This document shows positions 1 through 11,550 of a stretch of 64,000 nt of DNA, piece by piece (within the stretch, counting starts at the first letter, position 1; each line of letters begins with the position of its first letter). The stretch is taken from the NCBI GenBank assembly GCA_051294375.1, contig CM119271.1:12207422-12271421 (forward strand). The letters are read 5' to 3'. Origin of the DNA: Paraspadella gotoi. Taxonomy: Eukaryota > Chaetognatha. A model generated the notes under the pieces. The model was not told where the DNA came from. It ran no database searches and saw only the letters and a list, made by a program, of their open reading frames with translations. The position numbers and the translations under genes were made by a program.

Positions 1-611
1 TCGAACAAGTAAGTCGTGAATGTAAGTGACAAAAATTACGTGATACGTGATATCAAGTTCACAGAAAATGTGTGAAAAAGAGAGAAAAAAAACGAATGAA
101 ACCAAAAGAGAGATTCTCGTTAGTTTCACATTTTTGTCGTTCACGTGAAGTTCACGAGTTCTTAAGCGTCAATTGTCTTCGTTATTCACTCTTTGTCGGT
201 CTGTCAATCTCCGCAGTTCCACCACTGCGTTTCCATTCGCGTAACATCATCGTAATAAAATTCGCGTTAGAAGTTTTACGTTTTTTCGTTTCCGTCGAAT
301 GAAACGAGGTAAATCTACTAGTTCATTACTAAATAATACATATCATATGCAATAATAATTTTTAGTTGGTTGAGAATGAGTTGAAAGCCAACACATTAAT
401 TTGATTTATTACAATAAAAATGTAAAAGTTTAACACAATAAAAATGCAAATGTATGTATGTATGTAACTACAATTTAAAGAAAAGTAAAATGAATTAACA
501 ATAAAATTACAATGTGAACATAGTTGACATAGTTGAACATAGTTGACGATTTCAGTTTTTACACATTTTTTAACATTCCACACTCTCTCTATTCGAATGA
601 TGATATGCTTC

Positions 612-895
612 AGTTTTTAGAAGAGCGGCCTCTAAAGGAGTGGCGTCTTAAGGAGTGGTCTCTAAAGGAGTGGCCACTAGAGAAGCGGCCTTCAAAGGAA
701 TGGCCTTCAAAAGGATTGTCCTTTAGAAGAGCAGCCTCTAAAGGAGCGGCCACAAGAAAAGCGACATCCAAAGGAACGGCCTCTATTGGAGCGGCCTCCA
801 AAGGATCGGCCTCTAAAGGATCGGCCACTATAGAAGCGGTTCTTAAAGGAGCGGCCTCTAAAGTAGCGGCCACTAGAGGATCAGCCGCGAGGATT
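612..895. repeat. 15-bp minisatellite (GGCCTCTAAAGGAGC-like)
   Basis: About 18 imperfect copies of a 15-bp unit, consensus near gcggcctctaaaggA. Because 15 is a multiple of three, frames stay open on both strands (for example 533-964 on plus, with KEW/KGAAS-type five-residue periodicity). I do not regard these frames as genes. The mirrored array lies near 11790-12060. Confidence 0.85.
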
Positions 896-984
896 ATTGG
901 CCTCAAAGACCGAAATGGAAAATCAAAAATGGCCTCTGGGAAAATCACTCCGAGCGGAAAATGAGTGGGGATAAAAGAAAATAG

Positions 985-1126
985 ATGAGGACGATGACGA
1001 TGACGATGACGACGACGACGACAAAGATGACAAAGACGACGACGACGACGACGACGACGACGTCTCAAACGGAATTGAAACGAATCGAAATTGAAAGGTC
1101 TCGTAGCTACGTCGTCGTCGTCGTCT

Positions 1127-1168
<42 letters not shown>

Positions 1169-1170
1169 TC
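985..1170. repeat. Opposed (GAC)n and (GTC)n tracts
   Basis: A GAC-rich tract (about 985-1062) is followed after some 50 bp by a GTC/CGT-rich tract (about 1110-1166). One strand can therefore fold into a long hairpin. The mirrored pair is near 11510-11675. Confidence 0.85.
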
Positions 1171-1599
1171 CCAGACCGATATCCCAAAAGGAAATTTTGA
1201 GAGATTTTGGCCTCGTGACCTTTCGACCGGCACTGCAAGGTGACCCTTCTCTAGCACGGCAAAATGATCAAAGTTGACCCTTTTCTGGTACCGCAAAGTT
1301 GACCCTTTTCTGGTACCGGAAAATGACATAAGTGGGGAACGGGAAAAGAGAAAAGATCTTGGCACCGCTCAAAGAAACTCGACCTTCGCTCAGCGACCTG
1401 GCATCGCAAAACGATCCAATCCCGGCATCGTAAAAAGGTATTGATTACGGCGCCGCGAAAAAGAGGGCTGGTTCCACCTTAAATTTTTGGCCATATTTTC
1501 CGATTGTCCCTCATTTAGATTTTTAATTTTTAAACTTAATTTTAATCTTAAAATATATATTAATTCTTTTCCTAAAAGTTTACAATTCTTAACCCTTAT

Positions 1600-1725
1600 C
1601 TCCAATTTTAACCTAATCCTAACCCGAATCCCTAATTTCGATCCTTAATCACTAACCCGAATCCCTAACCTTATTTTCTATCCTTAAACCCTGACCCTTA
1701 TTTCAACCTAAATTTCATTAAACCT
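1600..1725 (-). repeat. Degenerate TTAGGG-like array
   Basis: Repeats of the type ccctaaccc / taacccgaatccctaa, i.e. degenerate TTAGGG/TTAGG words on the minus strand, mixed with AT-rich sequence. The mirrored copy is at about 10980-11095. It is too irregular to be a functional telomere. Confidence 0.6.
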
Positions 1726-1959
1726 CTCACCAAAAGCCCAACAACAAACTAAATTCTAAATTTAAAATGAAATGGGAAGCTTTTGGAAAAAAGGGCTAAT
1801 TTGAAATGGGGAGCTTTCGGGAAAAAGCGCCAATTTGAAATGGGCTTGCGGAAAAAAAGTTCAATTTGATTCCCTTTTTTTAAAAAATTTTTTTCTTTAA
1901 ATTTTCTTTTGTTCGACTCGAAGTTTCTTTTGTTTTCGGTTTTTGAGATTTTCGTCTAT

Positions 1960-2090
1960 GAATGAAAGGGAAATAGACAAAAGGGAATGAGAAAAAGGGA
2001 AAGGAAATGGACAAAAGGGAATGAGAAAAAGGGAAAGGGAAATGGACAAAAGGGAATGAGAAAACTGGAAAAGAACTGGACAAAATTTTA
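1960..2090. repeat. About 34-bp polypurine minisatellite, 3 copies
   Basis: Three tandem copies of a unit containing gggaaatggacaaaaggg and aatgagaaaaaggg. The mirrored copy is near 10615-10735. Confidence 0.75.
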
Positions 2091-2310
2091 TGAATTAGTA
2101 AATTAAATGAAAAAGGAAAGCGGGAGAATTTAAAAAAGAAATATTTTTTAAATGTAAATAAAACATCAAACGTTTTAAAACTTATCATTATATAACCGTA
2201 ATCATTCAGCAAGAAGCGGTTCCTGATCGGCTTACGATCCCGATTGGCTGAAAATCTCACGCTTTCTGGATAAAGGAGATGTTTAAAGAAAGAAATCTCA
2301 CTACGGTTTG

Positions 2311-2318
<8 letters not shown>

Positions 2319-2345
<27 letters not shown>

Positions 2346-2411
2346 NNNNNNNNNNNNNNNNNNNNNNNNNAGAGGAAAGAGAGAGAAAAATGGATGAATA
2401 AAAAAAGAAAA

Positions 2412-2490
<79 letters not shown>

Positions 2491-2910
2491 AGAAAGAAAG
2501 AAAGAAGAAGAAAGAAAGAATCAGAGAAAGAAAGAAAGAAAGAAAGAATCAGAAAAAAAGAAAGAAAAAAAGATTCAAAGAAAGTAAGAAGAAAGAAAGA
2601 ATCAAAGAAAGAAAGAATCAAAGAAAGAAAGAAAGAAAGAAAGAAAAAAGTATCAAAGAAAAAAGAATCAAGAAAGAAGAAAAAAAGAAAGAATCAAAGA
2701 AGAAAGGAAGAATCAAAGAAAGAAAAAAAGAAAGAAAGAAAGAATCAAAGAAAGAAAAAAAAAGAAAAGAAAGAATCATAGAAAGAAAGACAGAAAAAAA
2801 AATCAAAGAAAGAAAGAAGAATCAAAAAAGAAAATATCAAAGAAAGAAAGAAAAAGAAAAAAGAAAGAAAAAAGAATCGAAGAAAGAAAGAAAGAAAGAA
2901 GGAAGGAAGG
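2319..2910. repeat. (GA)n, 25-N gap, then (GAAA)n polypurine tract
   Basis: (GA)n up to 2345, a 25-N gap at 2346-2370, then about 500 bp of aaag repeats interrupted by aatca words. Frames read K/E/R-rich because of the repeat and are not genes. The same tract recurs at 4310-4752 and, inverted, at 9780-10320. Confidence 0.95.
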
Positions 2911-3434
2911 AGTAAAAAGTGTTTATTTCTTAAACATTAATGAAGTATCCTTGTTTGGGTTTCCGCCGATCGGCTTTCATTGTCGAGGTTCGTCAGTCGT
3001 CACCTTTGCCTTCCGACACGAACTCGGGTCACTACGGTTTGAAAGAAAATTAAGTTGGTTTTTGATTTGTAGTAAAAATTTTTTTATAAATATTGTATTA
3101 GTTAATCTACTATTTTTTTTACTTTATATAGAGAATCATATATTGTATATTCTCTTTCAGTTTGTTGTGTTTGAGATTAGACAAAATAAAGTAACTATTG
3201 ATTTAAATTACAATGGTAAAATTAATAATCGTTAATTTTACCATTGTTGTTTAATCACTATTTACTTTATTTTATTTAAAGAATCATACCTAATTATATT
3301 TGTTCTATTTGCAGAAGTTATTAATGTTAAATTTTGATAAAAACTAATAAAAAAATATAAAATGATTAAATAATATATTTTAAATATTTTAATAAAACAA
3401 TAAAAATTTTTGTTAGCTTTTTACAAAAATTTAT

Positions 3435-3494
3435 TTATATTAGTTCTCGGACATGTTTCGACTCTTTTTGAGTCTTCATCAGCGTTTACAATAT
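3435..3494 (-). ncRNA. Hammerhead-ribozyme-like motif, copy 1
   Basis: Read on the minus strand: CTGATGA (3482 to 3476), one extra A, stem II GACTC / AAAAA loop / GAGTC (3474 to 3460), GAAA, then C-AT-G-T-C. This gives a two-pair stem III (A-U, C-G) and a candidate cleavage site after C at 3450. Flanks can form stem I: CG/CG next to the core, a 3 x 3 internal loop, then TG/CA and an AT-rich helix with one bulge. Core bases CUGAUGA and GAAA are all present. Hammerheads with short stem III are known from Penelope-like elements and retrozymes. The extra A between CUGAUGA and stem II is atypical and may weaken activity. No reverse transcriptase is visible. Confidence 0.5.
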
Positions 3495-3808
3495 TTAATA
3501 TTTTAAAAACTTAAAATGGTAAAACAAAATTTTAGTAAAAGCCTTTAAACATTTGTTTTAAAAATATGTTACCTTTAAAATTGGAATAACAAATATAAAA
3601 GTGTATACCGTTTTAAATCTTACATTTTTAACATTTAGTATAAAAGTTTTAAATAAAACAATTTTGATAGTAATTAAGAATATTGTTATATATTGGAACT
3701 TATTTCAAAAAGAAAATCCAAAAAATATTTTAACCGTAGTGTTGAGAAATGAATAAATCCTCATCATTGGTTCGAAACTCGACGGAAATCTCAGTTCTTC
3801 TCTTCTCT

Positions 3809-3875
<67 letters not shown>

Positions 3876-4181
3876 GGGGTTGAACAGAGAGAGAGACAGA
3901 GCGAGAGCGAGAGCGATCAAAACGCTCGAAGATAACGTCTGCGACTTTGACCACGAAATTATCACGATTTTACTTTCGATCGATCGCCAGTCAATGCCCC
4001 CGCCTCTCTCTCTCTCTCGTCTCTCCTCTCTCTCTCTCCCTCTCTCTCTCTTCTTTCTCCTCTCTCTCTCTCATCAATTTATTTTAGTCGGAAAATATTT
4101 ATCGTCTTTAAGAAAAAATCCTGGTTTTAAATTTTTTCCCATTTTTTTTGTCATTTAATTTTTTACTATATTTAATTTCTA

Positions 4182-4214
<33 letters not shown>

Positions 4215-4217
4215 CTC

Positions 4218-4252
<35 letters not shown>

Positions 4253-5274
4253 CGAGGTATAACTGGTTTTAACGTTTTCTCCGAAATTAATATTTTTTAC
4301 CTATTTCGAGAAGAAAGAAAGAAAGAAAGAAAGAAGAAAGAAAGAAAGAATCAGAGAAAGAAAGAAAGAAAGAAAGAATCAGAAAAAGAAAGAAAGAAAA
4401 AAAGATTCAAAGAAAGTAAGAAAGAAAGAAAGAATCAAAGAAAGAAAGAATCAAAGAAAGAAAGAAAGAAAGAAAGAAAAAAAGTATCAAAGAAAAAAAG
4501 AATCAAAGAAAGAAAGAAAAAAAGAAAGAATCAAAGAAGAAAGGAAGAATCAAAGAAAGAAAAAAAGAAAGAAAGAAAGAATCAAAGAAAGAAAAAAAGA
4601 AAGAAAGAAAGAATCATAGAAAGAAAGACAGAAAAAAAAATCAAAGAAAGAAAGAAAGAATCAAAAAAAGAAAATATCAAAGAAAGAAAGAAAAAAGAAA
4701 AAAGAAAGAAAAAAGAATCGAAGAAAGAAAGAAAGAAAGAAGGAAGGAAGGAGTAAAAAGTGTTTATTTCTTAAACATTAATGAAGTATCCTTGTTTGGG
4801 TTTTCCGCCGATCGGCTTTCATTGTCGAGGTTCGTCAGTCGTCACCTTTGCCTTCCGACACGAACTCGGGGTCACTACGGTTTGAAAGAAAATTTAGTTG
4901 GTTTTTGATTTGTAGTAAAAATTTTTTATAAAAATTGTATTAGTTAATCTACTATTTTTTTTACTTTATATAGAGAATCATATATTGTATATTCTCTTTC
5001 AGTTTGTTGTGTTTGAGATTAGACAAAATAAAGTAACTATTGATTTAATTACAATGGTAAAATTAATAATCGTTAATTTTACCATTGTTGTTTAATCACT
5101 ATTTACTTTATTTTATTTAAAGAATCATACCTAATTATATTTGTTCTATTTGCAGAAGTTATTAATGTTAAATTTTGATAAAAACTAATAAAAAAATATA
5201 AAATGATTAAATAATATATTTTAAATATTTTAATAAAACAATAAAAATTTTTGTTAGCTTTTACAAAAATTTAT

Positions 5275-5334
5275 TTATATTAGTTCTCGGACATGTTTCG
5301 ACTCTTTTTGAGTCTTCATCAGCGTTTACAATAT
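5275..5334 (-). ncRNA. Hammerhead-ribozyme-like motif, copy 2
   Basis: Same core, stem II and candidate cleavage context as the copy 1840 bp upstream. CTGATGA is the complement of 5316-5322, with stem II GACTC/GAGTC. It lies in the second unit of the tandem duplication. Confidence 0.5.
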
Positions 5335-5640
5335 TTAAATATTTTAAAAACTTAAAATGGTAAAACAAAATTTTAGTAAAAGCCTTTAAACATTTGTTTT
5401 AAAAATATGTTACCTTTAAAATTGGAATAACAAATATAAAAGTGTATACCGTTTTAAATCTTACATTTTTAACATTTAGTATAAAAGTTTTAAATAAAAC
5501 AATTTTGATAGTAATTAAAAAATATTGTTATATATTGGAACCTTATTTCAAAAAGAAAATCCAAAAAATATTTTAACCGTAGTGTTGAGAAAATGAATAA
5601 ATCCTCATCATTGGTTCGAAACTCGACGGAAATCTCAGTT

Positions 5641-5678
<38 letters not shown>

Positions 5679-5837
5679 TTCTCTCTCTTCCTCCTCTCTC
5701 TCTCTCTCTCTCTCTCTGAAAAGGGGTTGAACAGGAGAGAGAAGAGCAAGAGCGAGAGCGATCAAAACGCTCGAAATAACGTCTGCGACTTTGACCACGA
5801 AATTATCACGATTTTACTTTCGATCGCCAGTCAATGC

Positions 5838-5913
<76 letters not shown>

Positions 5914-6055
5914 TCTTCTATCAATTTATTTTAGTCGGAAAATATTTATCGTCTTTAAGAAAAAATCCTGGTTTTAAATTTTTTCCATTTTTTTTGTCAT
6001 TTAATTTTTTACTATATTTAATTTCTATCTCTCTCTCTCTCTCTTCTCTTCTCTC

Positions 6056-6102
<47 letters not shown>

Positions 6103-6439
6103 GTACCGAGGTATAACTGGTTTTAACGTTTCTCCCGAAATTAATATTTTTTTACAACTAAATTCGAGAAAAAAAACATTTCGTGTTCGATTATAAAAAA
6201 GAAAAATAATTTCGTCGCCAGCGAATCAAAGATTTTAATTCAGATCAAAGAAAAAAATATATTAACCGAAAAAAGAAAGGATTTAATTTTTTTTTGAAAT
6301 CGAAAACCTTAACGACACAACCGTAGCTTTTGGAATTTATACATCTAAACCTTTTAAAGAATTAAAGCTAAAACGCTAACCTCGCAAGGAATTAAACATC
6401 AAATTCCTCACGAAATGAGAATGGACGAATATTATCGAC

Positions 6440-6690
6440 CCAGATAGTCGCAACTATTTGCAACATACTCACCACGCCTATGACACCTTCAGTCGTGGTT
6501 CAGTGAGTAATATCGTCATCCCAAGACCATCAGATACCGGGATCGATCCCCAATGGTACCTACCCTGCGGACGTAAACCGCCTTGGGTGTCTGGAAAACC
6601 TTCAAGCCTGGTTCCAAGCCCAGGAGCCTTTCCGTTGCTGCTGAGGGAGCATAGAAGATTTAGTCTTTAGCCCCACTTAGTGTTTTATTC
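6440..6690 (+). mobile_element. tRNA-derived SINE-like element
   Basis: A pol III type internal promoter is visible: A-box-like tggttcagtgag (about 6496-6507) and B-box-like ggatcgatccc (6540-6550), about 33 bp apart. The downstream body reads ggtacctaccctgcgg, cgtaaaccgcc, then ggaaaaccttcaagcc. The same body words recur at 50761-51060 and, inverted, at 13440-13680, so this is an interspersed family. The family name is not recognised. Confidence 0.65.
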
Positions 6691-6889
6691 ACAAAACAAA
6701 AACCTCACAGCCAAACAAAACAAAAAAACAAAAGCAAGAAACAACGACAACCAAATTCACAGTCACACTTTTCTACCAACCATTTCCTCTTGAAATTCCA
6801 GTGAATTTTCCTCAATATCGTTTTCACAATAAATCTCAACTCTCACAGATATAGCCATCGTCTGCCATTCACGACTGACTGACCCCATC

Positions 6890-6970
6890 CACAGCCCGAC
6901 ACAACCGACAACCCGACACAACCGACAATCCGACACAACCGACAATCCGACACAACCGACAATCCGACCC
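6890..6970. repeat. 17-bp minisatellite (cgacacaaccgacaatc)
   Basis: About four tandem copies of cgacacaaccgacaatc. The mirrored, partly scrambled copy is at about 7575-7650. Confidence 0.8.
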
Positions 6971-7146
6971 ACTCAATTTACCCCCATAGTGACGCAATAC
7001 ATTTTCTTTTCTCCATCCGGACTCACGGATGGACAGACCGACCACCCCCCTTCCTCTTAATCCCAAACATTTACTTCCAGTGTTATTCGATATTTTTTTA
7101 TTTTTTTTATTTTCTCGGTCGNNNNNNNNNNNNNNNNNNNNNNNNN

Positions 7147-7172
7147 AGAGAGGGAGAAGGAGAAGAGAGCAG

Positions 7173-7252
<80 letters not shown>

Positions 7253-7292
7253 GACCGATAGAGAGGAACAGAGGGGGAGAGAAAGGGAAACC

Positions 7293-7324
<32 letters not shown>

Positions 7325-7334
7325 GAGGAGAGAG

Positions 7335-7372
<38 letters not shown>

Positions 7373-7374
7373 CG

Positions 7375-7408
<34 letters not shown>

Positions 7409-7412
7409 ACAA
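7147..7412. repeat. GA-rich centre of palindrome 1
   Basis: About 265 bp of (GA)n with short interruptions, bounded by a 25-N gap (7122-7146) and by matching inverted flanks: tattcgatattttttta on the left and its complement near 7455-7470 on the right. R/E- and L/S-rich frames here are repeat translation. Confidence 0.95.
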
Positions 7413-7861
7413 GGAGATTACGATCAGCGACCGAAAAAATAAAAAAAATAAAAAAATATCGAATAACACTGGAGTAAATGTTTGGGATTAAGAGGAAGGG
7501 GGGTGTCGTCTGTCCATCCGTGAGTCCGGATGGAGAAAAGAAAATGTATTGCGTCACTATGGGGGTAAATTGAGTGGGAGTCGGTTGTCGGTTGGTGGGT
7601 CGGTTGTCGGTTGTGTGGATTGTCGGTTGTGTCGGTTGTCGGGGCTGTGGATGGGGTCAGTCAGTCGTGAATGGCAGACGATGGCTATATCTGTGAGAGT
7701 GAGATTTATTGTGAAAACGATATTGAGGAAAATTCACTGGAATTTTCAAGAGGAAATGGTTGTAGAAAAGTGTGACTGTGAATTTGGTTGTCGTTGTTTC
7801 TTGCTTTGTTTTTTTTGTTGTTTGGCTGTGAGGTTTTTGTTTTGTGAATAAAACACTAAGT

Positions 7862-8110
7862 GGGGCTAAAGACTAAATCTTCTATGCTCTCCTCAGCAGC
7901 AACGGAAAGGCTCCTGGGCTTGGACCAGCTTGAAGGTTTTCCAGACACCCAAGGCGGTTTACGTCGCAGGGTAGGTACCATTGGGGATCGATCCCGGTAT
8001 CTGATGGTCTTGGGATGACGATATTACTCACTGAACCACGACTGAAGTGTCATAGGCGTGGTGAGTATGTTGCAAATAGTTGCGACTATCTGGGTCAGAT
8101 AATATTCGTC
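7862..8110 (-). mobile_element. SINE-like element, mirrored copy
   Basis: Inverted counterpart of the element at 6440-6690, with the B-box word ggatcgatccc near 7985-7996 and tggggctaaagactaaatc at its edge. It exists because of the palindrome and is not an independent insertion. Confidence 0.65.
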
Positions 8111-8440
8111 CATTCTCATTTCGTGAGGAATTTGATGTTTAATTCCTTGCGAGGTTAGCGTTTTAGCTTTAATTCTTTAAAAGGTTTAGATGTATAAATT
8201 CCAAAAGCTACGGTTGTGTCGTTAAGGTTTTTCGATTTCAAAAAAAATTAAATCCTTTCTTTTTTCGGTTAATATATTTTTTTCTTTGATCTGAATTAAA
8301 ATCTTCGATCGCTGGCGACGAAATTATTTTCTTTTTTTTAATCGAACAACAGCGAAATGTTTTTTCTTTCGAATTTAGTTGTAAAAAAATATTAATTTCG
8401 GAGAAAACGTTAAAACCATTTATCCTCGGTACGAGAGGAG

Positions 8441-8505
<65 letters not shown>

Positions 8506-8615
8506 GAAATTAAATATAGTAAAAAATTAAATGACAAAAAAAATGGGAAAAAATTTAAAACCACGGATTTTTTCTTAAAGACGATAAATATTTTCCGACT
8601 AAAAATGATTGAGAT

Positions 8616-8665
<50 letters not shown>

Positions 8666-8832
8666 AGAGAGAGAGAGGGGGGGCATGACTGGCGAATCGA
8701 AAGTAAAATCGTTGATAATTTCGTGGTCAAAGTCGCAGACTGTTATCTTTCGAGCGTTTTGATCGCTCTCGCTCTCGCTCTGTCTCTTCTCTCTCTGTTC
8801 AACCCCTTTTCAGAGAGAGAGAGAGAGAAGAG

Positions 8833-8898
<66 letters not shown>

Positions 8899-9201
8899 AA
8901 CTGAGATTTCCGTCGAGTTTCGAACCAATGATGAGGATTTATTCATTTCTCAACACTACGGTTAAAATATTTTTTGGATTTTCTTTTTGAAATAAGGTTC
9001 CAATATATAACAATATTCTTTAATTACTATCAAAATTGTTTATTTAAAACTTTTATACTAAATGTTAAAAATGTAAGATTTAAAAACGGTATACACTTTA
9101 TATTTTGTTATTCCAATTTTAAAGGTAACATATTTTAAAACAAATGTTTAAAGGCTTTTACTAAAATTTGTTTTTACCATTTTAAGTTTTTAAAATATTT
9201 A

Positions 9202-9262
9202 AATATTGTATAACGCTGATGAAGACTCAAAAAGAGTCGAAAACATGTCCGAGAAATATAAA
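9202..9262 (+). ncRNA. Hammerhead-like motif, mirrored and damaged copy
   Basis: CTGATGA at 9216-9222, stem II GACTC/GAGTC, but gaaaac (one A too many) and a deletion in the 3' stem I strand compared with copies 1 and 2. Homopolymer-type differences again suggest read noise in this arm. Confidence 0.45.
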
Positions 9263-9779
9263 TAAATTTTTGTTAAAAGCTAACAAAATTTTTATTGTTT
9301 TATTAAAAATATTTAAAATATATTATTTAATCATTTTATATTTTTTATTAGTTTTATATCAAAATTTAACATTAATAACTTCTGCAAATAGAAAAATATA
9401 ATTAGGTATGATTCTTTAATAAAATAAAGTAAATAGTGATTAAACAACAATGGTAAAATTAACGATTATTAATTTTACCATTGTAATTTAAATCAATAGT
9501 TACTTTATTTGTCTAATCTCAAACACAACAAACTGAAAGAGAATATACAATATATGATTCTCTATATAAAGTAAAAAAAATAGTAGATTTACTAATAAAT
9601 ATTTATAAAAAATTTTTACTACAAATCAAAAACCAACTTAAATTTTCTTTCAAACCGTAGTGACCCCGAGTTCGTGTCGGAAGGCAAAGGTGACGACTGA
9701 CCGAAACCTCGACAATGAAAGCCGAGGATGAGAAACCCAAACAAGGATACTTCATTAATGTTTAAGAAATAAACCTTTT

Positions 9780-10266
9780 TACTCCTTCCTTCCTTCTTTC
9801 TTTCTTTCTTCTTCGATTCTTTTTTCTTTCTTTTTTCTTTTTTCTTTCTTTCTTTGATATTTTCTTTTTTTGATCTTTCTTTCTTTCTTTGATTTTTTTT
9901 TCTGTCTTTCTTTCTATGATTCTTTCTTTCTTTCTTTTTTTCTTTCTTTGATTCTTTCTTTCTTTCTTTTTTTTCTTTCTTTGATTCTTCCTTTCTTCTT
10001 TGATTCTCTTCTTTTTTCTTTCTTTCTTGATTCTTTTTTTCCTTTGATACTTTTTTCTTTCTTTCTTTCTTTCTTTCTTTGATTTCTTTCTTTCTTTGAT
10101 TCTTTCTTCTTTCTTACTTTCTTTGAATCTTTTTCTTTCTTTCTTTTTCTGATTCTTTCTTTTCTTTCTTTCTTTCTCTGATTCTTTCTTTCTTTTTCTT
10201 CTTTCTTTCTTCTTTCTTTCTTTCTTCTTTCTTTCTTCTTTCTTTCTTTCTTTCTTTCTTTCTTCT

Positions 10267-10298
<32 letters not shown>

Positions 10299-10329
10299 TT
10301 TTCTTTTTTTATTCATCCTTTTTTCTCTC

Positions 10330-10374
<45 letters not shown>

Positions 10375-10380
10375 CTCTTT
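9780..10380. repeat. (TTTC)n and (CT)n tract, mirror of the 2.3-2.9 kb tract
   Basis: Polypyrimidine repeat with gattc interruptions, ending in (CT)n and the word caaaccgtagtgag, which mirrors cactacggtttg in the left arm. Confidence 0.95.
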
Positions 10381-11512
10381 TCAAACCGTAGTGAGATTTC
10401 TTTCTTTAAACATCTCCTTTATCCAGAAAAGCGTGAGATTTTCAGCCAATCGGGATCGTAAGCCGATCAGGAACCGCTTCTTGCTGAATGATTACGGTTA
10501 TAATAATGGATAAGTTTTAAAACGTTTGATGTTTTTATTACATTTAAAAAATATTTCTTTTTAAATTCTCCCGCTTTCCTTTTTCATTTAATTTCTAATT
10601 CATAAAATTTTGTCCAGTCTTTTTCCAGTTTTCTCATTCCCTTTTTGTCCATTTCCTTCCTTCCTTTTTCTCATTCCCTTTTGTCCATTTTCCTTTCCCT
10701 TTTCTCATTCCCTTTTGTCTATTTCCCTTTCATTCATAGACGAAAATCTCAAAAACCGAAAACAAAAGAAACTTCGAGTCGAACAAAAGAAAATTTAAAG
10801 AAAAAATTTTTTTAAAAAAAGGGAATCAAATTGAACTTTTTTTCCGCAAGCCATTTCAAATTGGCGCTTCTTTCCCGAAAGCTCCCCATTTCAAATTAGC
10901 CCTTTTTTTCCAAAAGCTTCCCATTTCATTTTAAATTTAGAATTTAGTTGTTGTTGTGGCTTTTGGTGAGAGGTTTAATGAAATTTAGTTGAAATAAGGG
11001 TCAGGGGTTTAAGGATAGAAAATAAGGTTAGGATTCGGGTTAGTGATTAAGGATCGAAATTAGGGATTCGGGTTAGGATTAGGTTAAAATTGGAGATAAG
11101 GGTTAAGAATTGTAAACTTTTAGGAAAAGAATTAATATATATTTTAAGATTAAAATTAAGTTTAAAAAAAAAATCTAAGAATAGGGACAATCGGAAAATA
11201 TGGCCAAAAAAATTTAAGGTGGAACCGGCCCTCTTTTCGGCGCCGAAACCTTTTTGCGATGCCGGATTGGATCGTTTTGCGATGCCAGGTCGCTGAGCGA
11301 AGGTCGAGTTTCTTTGAGCGGTGCCAGATCTTTTCTTCTTTTTCCCGTTCCCCACTTATGTCATTTTCCGGTACGAAAAAGGTCAACTTTGGGTACCAGA
11401 AAGGGTCAACTTTGATCATTTTGCCGTGCTAGAGAAGGGTCACCTTGCAGTGCCGGTTCGAAGGTCACGAGGCCAAATCTCTCAAAATTCCTTTTGGATA
11501 TCGGTCTGGGGA

Positions 11513-11550
<38 letters not shown>

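Larger units (their letters stand above)
2470..6145 (+). repeat. Tandem direct duplication, period about 1.84 kb
   Basis: The block holding the GAAA tract, the tgaagtatccttgtttggg segment, AT-rich DNA, the hammerhead-like motif, (TC)n tracts and a gtaccgaggtataactgg segment occurs twice in a row. Matching landmarks are 2941 and 4782, and the motif cores at 3476 and 5316. The right palindrome arm has a single copy. Small indels separate the copies. The join near 4310 has no N gap. It may be a real tandem duplication or a repeat-collapse error. Confidence 0.85.

Noticed and set aside
2394-2915. 173-codon Lys/Glu/Arg-rich ORF
   Set aside because: It is the (GAAA)n tract; its copies at 4.3-4.75 kb and 9.78-10.3 kb are repeats of the same DNA.
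7147-7412. Long R/E- and L/S-rich ORFs in (GA)n tracts, here and in many other places
   Set aside because: Translation of dinucleotide repeats; composition is fully explained by the repeat and there is no start context, splice site or homology.
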